Assembly: GCA_029865345.1 (NCBI GenBank)
Contig: JAOUHD010000019.1
Coordinates: 1 to 32,713 of the forward strand
Source of the DNA: Nitrospira sp.
GTDB lineage: Bacteria > Nitrospirota > Nitrospiria > Nitrospirales > Nitrospiraceae
Reading direction: 5' to 3'
Length of the DNA stretch: 32,713 nt
Positions within the stretch are counted from its first letter, which is position 1. Every line of letters starts with the position of its first letter. A program made the position numbers and the translations under genes. This document shows positions 28,118-32,713 of the stretch, piece after piece. The notes under the pieces are model-generated. The model saw nothing but the letters and a program-made list of their open reading frames with translations. It had not been told where the DNA came from and searched no databases.

Positions 28118-28321
28118 ATGGAGCTCTCGTCGTTGTCGACGGAACAATTGAAGGAATTGGTCCGGGGCCTCGTGGACGATCGGATTCGTGAGTTGGTCGG
28201 AGATCCTGATCTTGGCCTCCGGCTCGGCGACTCACTCAGAGCCCGACTCAAGCAGTCATTAGTGAGCAGTGACCGGCTCTCCGGAGAAAACATAGCCGAG
28301 CGAATCGGCCTTCGGTGGTAA
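28118..28321 (+). CDS. Putative type II antitoxin
   Basis: The protein is 67 aa from ATG 28118. The segment LSTEQLKELVRGLVDDRIRE and LGLRLGDSLRARLKQSL resemble the small helical antitoxins paired with RelE/ParE toxins. An in-frame upstream extension to 27992 looks unrelated. No good Shine-Dalgarno is visible, so the start could be elsewhere. The identification rests mainly on size, acidic-helical character and the toxin gene 6 bp downstream. Confidence 0.72.
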   Translation: MELSSLSTEQLKELVRGLVDDRIRELVGDPDLGLRLGDSLRARLKQSLVSSDRLSGENIAERIGLRW

Positions 28322-28327
28322 AACCCC

Positions 28328-28591
28328 ATGCCCTGGTACCGCCTCACCTTTTGCCCCAGCACCGCACAAGACCTCGCCGCAATTGACAAGGCCATGGCCC
28401 AACGGCTCCTCGACAAGTCCAAGTGGCTGGCTTCCAATGTCGACAACCTGCGCCATGAATCGATTGCGGACGACCTTCCTGGACTCTGCAAGTATGCCGT
28501 AGGGGAATGGCGGATTTTCTATGCGATTGACCGCACGGAACAGCTCGTCAATATCCACGCGATCGTGCCCCAGAGTGCGCTTCGCTCCTGA
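28328..28591 (+). CDS. RelE/ParE-family toxin
   Basis: The protein is 87 aa. YRLTFCPSTAQDLAAID is the N-terminal strand and helix of RelE/ParE folds, and LPGLCKYAVGEWRIFYAID is the family core, followed by VNIHAIVPQS. Toxins of this fold either cleave mRNA on ribosomes (RelE) or poison gyrase (ParE); sequence does not separate the two. It starts 6 bp after the antitoxin. It converges on the Nudix gene with a 10-bp gap. Confidence 0.85.
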   Translation: MPWYRLTFCPSTAQDLAAIDKAMAQRLLDKSKWLASNVDNLRHESIADDLPGLCKYAVGEWRIFYAIDRTEQLVNIHAIVPQSALRS

Positions 28592-28601
28592 ATAACCTCG
28601 G

Positions 28602-29141
28602 TCAGTTGATAGTCCCCAGAACGTCTGCGACATGCAGCTGAAACGTTCCCCGTGCCACATCCTCAACGTAATGACGCAAGGCGGTCTCCACCACTGGAAA
28701 GGCGATCTCCTCCCAGGGGATTGCGTGGCGGGGAAAGAGCTGCACATCCAGACTTTCAAACCCTGCGCTGAACTGCTTGGTCTGAAGACGGCCGATGAAG
28801 GTCATGTAGACCTGTCCAATACGAGGCAGGCTCAATACGGAATGGAGCCGCGTAATGGTCACCTGCGCCTGCGCCTCCTCGAGCGTCTCCCGCATCGCCG
28901 CCTGTTCGGTACCTTCGCCGAGTTCCATGAAGCCAGCCGGATAGGTCCAGAGACCTGACCTCGGCTCGATGGCCCGCCGGCATAAAAGGATTTGATCTTC
29001 CCATTCCGGAATACAACCCGCGACGATCTTCGGATTATGGTAATGAATAGCCTGGCAGGTTTCGCACACGAACCGAGGCAGGTTATCGCCTGGCGGAACT
29101 TTTTGAATGACGGGCTTTCCGCAGGCGCTGCAATAATTCAT
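28602..29141 (-). CDS. Nudix hydrolase with N-terminal zinc ribbon
   Basis: The protein is 179 aa. Cys4, Cys7, Cys26 and Cys29 (YCSACG, VCETCQ) form a zinc ribbon of the kind fused to NudC/NADH-pyrophosphatase-like Nudix proteins. The Nudix box (residues 70-90) is complete: G-x5-E-x7-RETLEEA, after SGLWTYPAGF. Likely substrates are ADP-ribose, NADH or a related dinucleotide. GAGG lies seven bases before the ATG. It is divergent from the rRNA methyltransferase gene, with only 37 bp between starts. Confidence 0.88.
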   Translation of the reverse strand: MNYCSACGKPVIQKVPPGDNLPRFVCETCQAIHYHNPKIVAGCIPEWEDQILLCRRAIEPRSGLWTYPAGFMELGEGTEQAAMRETLEEAQAQVTITRLHSVLSLPRIGQVYMTFIGRLQTKQFSAGFESLDVQLFPRHAIPWEEIAFPVVETALRHYVEDVARGTFQLHVADVLGTIN

Positions 29142-29178
29142 TAGGTGGCCTCTGAATCAGCAATCCCCGGCAAGCAAA

Positions 29179-30354
29179 ATGGATAGCACAAAACATCGCT
29201 TCTTTGCACCTTGTCCTCGTGGGCTTGAAGGTGTGCTTGAAGGAGAGCTTCATAGCCTTGGTGTGCCGGCAACGACCAAGACAGAGGGGGGCGTCGGCTT
29301 CAGCGCGTCCTGGTCGACCATGTACTGGGTCAATCTCAACACGCACATCGCCAGCCGTATCCTGTGGGAAGTGGGCCAGAGTGCCTACAAAACAGAAGGC
29401 GATGTCTACCACGCCGCCTATGCGCTCGCCTGGCCCGAGTGGTTCACGCCCGCTCAGACGATCAAGGTGAAGGTGAGCGCCCGTCGATGTCCCCTCCCCA
29501 GCCTGGACTTCCTGACTCTCCGTATCAAAGATGCCGTCTGCGATAAGTTCGCCAAGGCCAAACAGGGGCGCCCCAACGTCGATACGGAACGGCCGGACAT
29601 CAAGCTCGACGCCTTTCTGGACCAGAACACCGTCACGTTTTATGTGGATACATCCGGCGAACCCTTGTTCAAGCGCGGACATCGGATAGGATCGGTCGAA
29701 GCGCCACTCAGGGAAAACCTGGCAGCGGGAGTTCTACGGCTCGCTGGCTGGACTGCAAACGATGTGCTGCTCGATCCCATGTGTGGAAGCGGAACAATCC
29801 CTCTCGAAGCTGCCCTCATGGCTCGCCAGATCGCGCCGGGCATCTCACGCAACTTTGGCTTTGAACGATTACTCCTTCACGACGCACCATTGTGGAACCA
29901 CCTTCGAGAATCGGCGCAAGCCAAACACATGGCTCAGGTGCCGTCCACCATCTATGCGTCCGACCGGGATCCGGCGATGGTGAAGGTTGCGCAGCGGATG
30001 TTTCAAGGCTCTGGAGTGGCGATAGATGTCCGACTAAAGCAAAGCGATATTCTAGATTTGGAAGCGCCGGCAGACAAAGGTGTGATGATCATCAATCCAC
30101 CTTATGGAGTCCGCCTCAGCCGGTCGGACGAATTGGAATTGTTTTACCCTAAGCTGGGTGATTGGCTGAAGCAGCGCTTTACCGGATGGCGCGCCTATGT
30201 GCTGACTGGCGATCCTCGATTGTCGAAGCTAATTGGGCTGACGCCGTCCAAACGCATTCCCCTCTTCAACGGTGCATTGGAGTGCCGGCTTTATGAGTTC
30301 GTGATTGTCCAAGGCGGAGCGAGGCGACGCCTGACGAAGCCAAACCAGGCTTGA
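29179..30354 (+). CDS. THUMP-domain RNA guanine-N2 methyltransferase (RlmL/Trm14-like)
   Basis: The protein is 391 aa. A ferredoxin-like/THUMP N-terminal part (about residues 5-165, FFAPCPRGLEGVLEGEL) leads into a Rossmann methyltransferase domain. LLDPMCGSGTIPLEAA (from about 197) binds SAM, and IINPPYGVR (about 304-312) is the NPPY catalytic motif for exocyclic-amine methylation. Relatives make m2G2445 in 23S rRNA (the N-terminal half of E. coli RlmL) or m2G6 in tRNA. The RlmK half is absent. No strong Shine-Dalgarno is seen before ATG 29179. Confidence 0.9.
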   Translation: MDSTKHRFFAPCPRGLEGVLEGELHSLGVPATTKTEGGVGFSASWSTMYWVNLNTHIASRILWEVGQSAYKTEGDVYHAAYALAWPEWFTPAQTIKVKVSARRCPLPSLDFLTLRIKDAVCDKFAKAKQGRPNVDTERPDIKLDAFLDQNTVTFYVDTSGEPLFKRGHRIGSVEAPLRENLAAGVLRLAGWTANDVLLDPMCGSGTIPLEAALMARQIAPGISRNFGFERLLLHDAPLWNHLRESAQAKHMAQVPSTIYASDRDPAMVKVAQRMFQGSGVAIDVRLKQSDILDLEAPADKGVMIINPPYGVRLSRSDELELFYPKLGDWLKQRFTGWRAYVLTGDPRLSKLIGLTPSKRIPLFNGALECRLYEFVIVQGGARRRLTKPNQA

Positions 30355-30445
30355 GATCAGTTGTGCCATTCCCCCTCACATTTGTGAGTTGCCACCCCTC
30401 CTCGATCCCTTCCCCTTGACTTCTAAGCATGAGAACCTATCAGGC

Positions 30446-30454
30446 TGTTATAAT
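30446..30454 (+). promoter_or_regulatory. lon: Extended -10 promoter of lon
   Basis: TGTTATAAT: a perfect TATAAT with an extended-minus-ten TG one base upstream, 29 bp before the lon ATG. TTGACT at 30416-30421 is too far (27-bp spacer) to act as its -35. AAGGA lies nine or so bases before the ATG. Confidence 0.6.
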
Positions 30455-30483
30455 GACTTTAAACCTGAGCAAGGATGGTCGTC

Positions 30484-32713
30484 ATGGAACATACTGCCTT
30501 GTCGACGTTGCCGATACTTCCCGTTAAACGAACGGTGTTATTTCCAGGCGTGATGATCCCGCTGACGGTAGGGCGGGAGCGCTCTGTCGCGGCTGTCAAC
30601 GCCGCCATGAAGACGGAAGAGAAGACGATTGTCGTGGTCGCACAGCGGGATCCTCAGACCGAAGAACCAGGTCTGTCTGATCTGTATTCTATCGGCACCA
30701 AGGCGATCATCAAGCAGATCGGTCAGTCGTCAGAAGGCGCCATCCACGCGCTGGTTCAAGGTCTGGATCGCGTTGTCCTCCTGAAAGAAGAACAGTCCAC
30801 CCCCTACTCCACAGTGCGCGTCCGTTCTCTTGGACGTCCTACAGACGATGGAGCGGAAGTCAAAGCCCTTCACCGGGCCATTCAAGAACTGGTGTCCGAC
30901 TTGCCGAGACTGATCCAAGCTCCCGGCATCCAAGAAGTCGGCACGGTGCTGAGCAACGAGGAGGATTCCGTCGCACTGGCCTATCGCATCGCCTCGCTCG
31001 TGAATCTCAACGTGGTGGAAGAACAGCGCTTGCTCGAAAGCTCCTCGACGCTGGAGCTTCTGCGCAGCCTCTACGGCGCGCTGTCCAAGGAAATCCAAAT
31101 ACTGCAATTGCGGGAAAAGATCACCCAGGATGCACAGACGAAAATCGGCAAGAGTCAACGCGAGTACATCTTGCGCGAACAACTGAAGGCCATCCAGCAA
31201 GAGCTGGGTGAAGATGAGAACGAAGAGAACGAGGTCGCCCGGTTGAAAAAGCAAATCGCCGAAGCCGACTTGCCTGACCATATTCGCAAAGAAGTCGAGC
31301 GTGAGGCCACCAGATTGGGCAAGGTACCGCCGACGTCACCCGACCATCAGGTGCTTCGGACCTACCTTGAGCTGGTCCTCGAACTCCCCTGGAAGAAGGC
31401 CTCCGAAGAACATCTCGATCTGTCAACGGTTCGTCAGGTATTGGAAGAAGATCATTACGGGATCAAGGAGGTGAAAGAACGGATCGTCGAACACTTAGCA
31501 GTCCTGAAGCTCAATCCAACTGCCAAAGCCCCGATTCTCTGCCTCGTTGGCCCTCCCGGCGTTGGCAAAACAAGCTTGGGCCAGTCGATCGCAAGGGCGA
31601 TGGGCCGGACTTTCGAGCGATTCAGCTTAGGCGGCGTCCATGACGAAGCTGAGCTGCGCGGCCATCGCCGCACCTACGTCGGCTCGCTACCAGGCCGCAT
31701 CATCCAGGCCATCCGCCGGGCGGGAGTCAACAATCCGGTCTTGATGCTCGATGAAGTCGACAAAATGGGGCGTGACTTTCGAGGCGATCCGGCTTCGGCC
31801 CTGTTAGAAATTCTGGATCCAGCACAGAATCACACCTTCCGTGATCATTATTTGGACCTCCCGTTCGATTTGTCCAAGGTCTTCTTTGTCACCACGGCCA
31901 ATACCCTCGATACCATCAGCCAACCCCTGTTGGATCGGATGGAAGTGATTCGACTTCAAGGCTATAGCGAGCGAGAGAAAGCTGAAATCGCCCGACGCTA
32001 TCTCTGGCCACGACGACTCAAGGAAGCAGGGATTGAGGAAACCCAAGCCGTGTTGACGGAGGAGGTGCTGAATCTTGTCATTGCTCGGTACACGCGGGAA
32101 GCCGGCGTGCGCCAACTCGAACAGATGCTGGGACGGTTGACGAGAAAAGTGGCCCTCACATTCGCTGATCTTCCGGAAGGCCAGGAGCGGCGGCCCGTCG
32201 ATATTCAGACGGATATCCTCGGTGAGTGGCTGGGCTCCGAACGGTTTATGCCGGAAGAGGCTCGGAAGAGTCTGCCGCCAGGCGTCGCCACCGGCCTCGC
32301 CTGGACCCCGGCCGGTGGCGATGTGCTCTATATTGAAACCACCTTGCTCCCTGGCAGCCACGAGTTGATCCTGACCGGCCAGTTGGGCGACGTCATGCAG
32401 GAGTCTGCGCGTGCCGCCAGAAGCTATCTATGGTCGCATGCGGAGAGCATGGGGTTGGACATCTCCCGTTTCAAACGAAACGGGCTCCACATCCATGTGC
32501 CTTCCGGCGCCATTCCAAAGGACGGTCCATCGGCAGGCATCACGATGGCGACTGCCCTGGCTTCCGCCTATGAGGGGAAAGCCGTGCGAATCGACACAGC
32601 CATGACAGGGGAAATCAGCTTGAGTGGGCTTGTCTTGCCGGTGGGCGGCATCAAAGAAAAAGTGCTGGCGGCACACCGTGCGGGGATCAAGCGCATCATT
32701 CTGCCGAAGGCCA
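30484..32713 (+). CDS. lon: ATP-dependent protease Lon (3' end beyond window)
   Basis: An AAA+ serine protease of the cytoplasm that degrades misfolded and regulatory proteins. About 743 codons are visible and open to the edge; roughly 60-80 residues are missing by comparison with the family. The N-terminal LON domain begins [19 protein letters not shown], with a helical region to about 300. Walker A is GPPGVGKT (356-363), Walker B ends at LMLDEVDK (Asp423), and sensor residues follow. The protease domain has catalytic Ser683 in KDGPSAGIT and Lys726 in [10 protein letters not shown]. The start ATG fits AAGGA and the promoter just upstream. Confidence 0.97.
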   Translation, partial: MEHTALSTLPILPVKRTVLFPGVMIPLTVGRERSVAAVNAAMKTEEKTIVVVAQRDPQTEEPGLSDLYSIGTKAIIKQIGQSSEGAIHALVQGLDRVVLLKEEQSTPYSTVRVRSLGRPTDDGAEVKALHRAIQELVSDLPRLIQAPGIQEVGTVLSNEEDSVALAYRIASLVNLNVVEEQRLLESSSTLELLRSLYGALSKEIQILQLREKITQDAQTKIGKSQREYILREQLKAIQQELGEDENEENEVARLKKQIAEADLPDHIRKEVEREATRLGKVPPTSPDHQVLRTYLELVLELPWKKASEEHLDLSTVRQVLEEDHYGIKEVKERIVEHLAVLKLNPTAKAPILCLVGPPGVGKTSLGQSIARAMGRTFERFSLGGVHDEAELRGHRRTYVGSLPGRIIQAIRRAGVNNPVLMLDEVDKMGRDFRGDPASALLEILDPAQNHTFRDHYLDLPFDLSKVFFVTTANTLDTISQPLLDRMEVIRLQGYSEREKAEIARRYLWPRRLKEAGIEETQAVLTEEVLNLVIARYTREAGVRQLEQMLGRLTRKVALTFADLPEGQERRPVDIQTDILGEWLGSERFMPEEARKSLPPGVATGLAWTPAGGDVLYIETTLLPGSHELILTGQLGDVMQESARAARSYLWSHAESMGLDISRFKRNGLHIHVPSGAIPKDGPSAGITMATALASAYEGKAVRIDTAMTGEISLSGLVLPVGGIKEKVLAAHRAGIKRIILPKA

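Noticed and set aside
29083..29682. 199-codon minus-strand open frame overlapping the RlmL-like gene and a Nudix start
   Set aside because: Spans two well-supported genes on incompatible frames; composition is not protein-like.
30374..30388. CTCAC/GTGAG hairpin before lon as a terminator of the methyltransferase gene
   Set aside because: Five-bp stem with no T-run after it.
30416..30454. TTGACT paired with TATAAT as a standard lon promoter
   Set aside because: The spacer is 27 bp, too long. The extended -10 is the better explanation.

Overview
This looks like chromosomal housekeeping DNA (estimated 55-57% G+C) from a Gram-negative environmental bacterium. The gene set fits Nitrospira or a close relative of the Nitrospirota: a complete trpEGDCFBA cluster, a B12-dependent (class II) ribonucleotide reductase, tandem mtaB-miaB, a short MutY next to a Nudix gene, and a degenerate REP-associated transposase. 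The taxon is inferred from gene style; no marker in the window proves it.

Layout. 1-1223: a mobile or decaying edge, with the C-terminal tail of an unidentified gene, a stretch without a convincing gene, and a RAYT-type transposase broken by two in-frame TGA codons. 1318-8662 (minus): an apparent operon of a LysM/coiled-coil lipoprotein followed by trpE, trpG, trpD, trpC, trpF, trpB and trpA, the whole chorismate-to-tryptophan pathway. A sigma70-like promoter lies upstream of the lipoprotein gene. 8895-12230: ligA (plus) meets a CNNM/CBS membrane protein (minus) with no base between the stop codons. 12475-17354 (minus): RlpA-like and double-ACT proteins, downstream of nrdJ. The nrdJ upstream region has two NrdR-box-like palindromes spaced 32 bp apart over a TTGACA element, plus an exact DnaA-box 9-mer.

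17635-20287: a DUF4359-like secreted protein, a small membrane protein, an AmpG-like permease and a secreted hypothetical protein. The membrane protein and AmpG genes form a second convergent pair with zero spacing. 20417-23085: mtaB and miaB, overlapping at ATGA. 23086-24771: a gene-poor stretch, a possible one-helix membrane peptide and a coiled-coil lipoprotein. 24785-26626 (minus): mutY, a mutT-like Nudix gene and a DEDDy exonuclease, overlapping or nearly so, which reads as an oxidised-guanine/repair operon. 26807-28591: a secreted Tyr/Gly-rich coiled-coil protein, a PilZ protein and a RelE/ParE-type toxin-antitoxin pair. 28602-30354: a zinc-ribbon Nudix hydrolase divergent from an RlmL-like rRNA methyltransferase. 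30484-end: lon, cut by the window edge, behind an extended -10 promoter.

I saw no tRNA, rRNA, CRISPR array, intact insertion sequence or riboswitch. The least routine observations are the putative NrdR/DnaA control of nrdJ, the mutY-mutT-exonuclease cluster whose MutY lacks its usual 8-oxoG-reading domain, the LysM lipoprotein heading the trp operon, and the zero-gap convergent gene pairs. I found no clear sign of a wholly new defence or mobile system.
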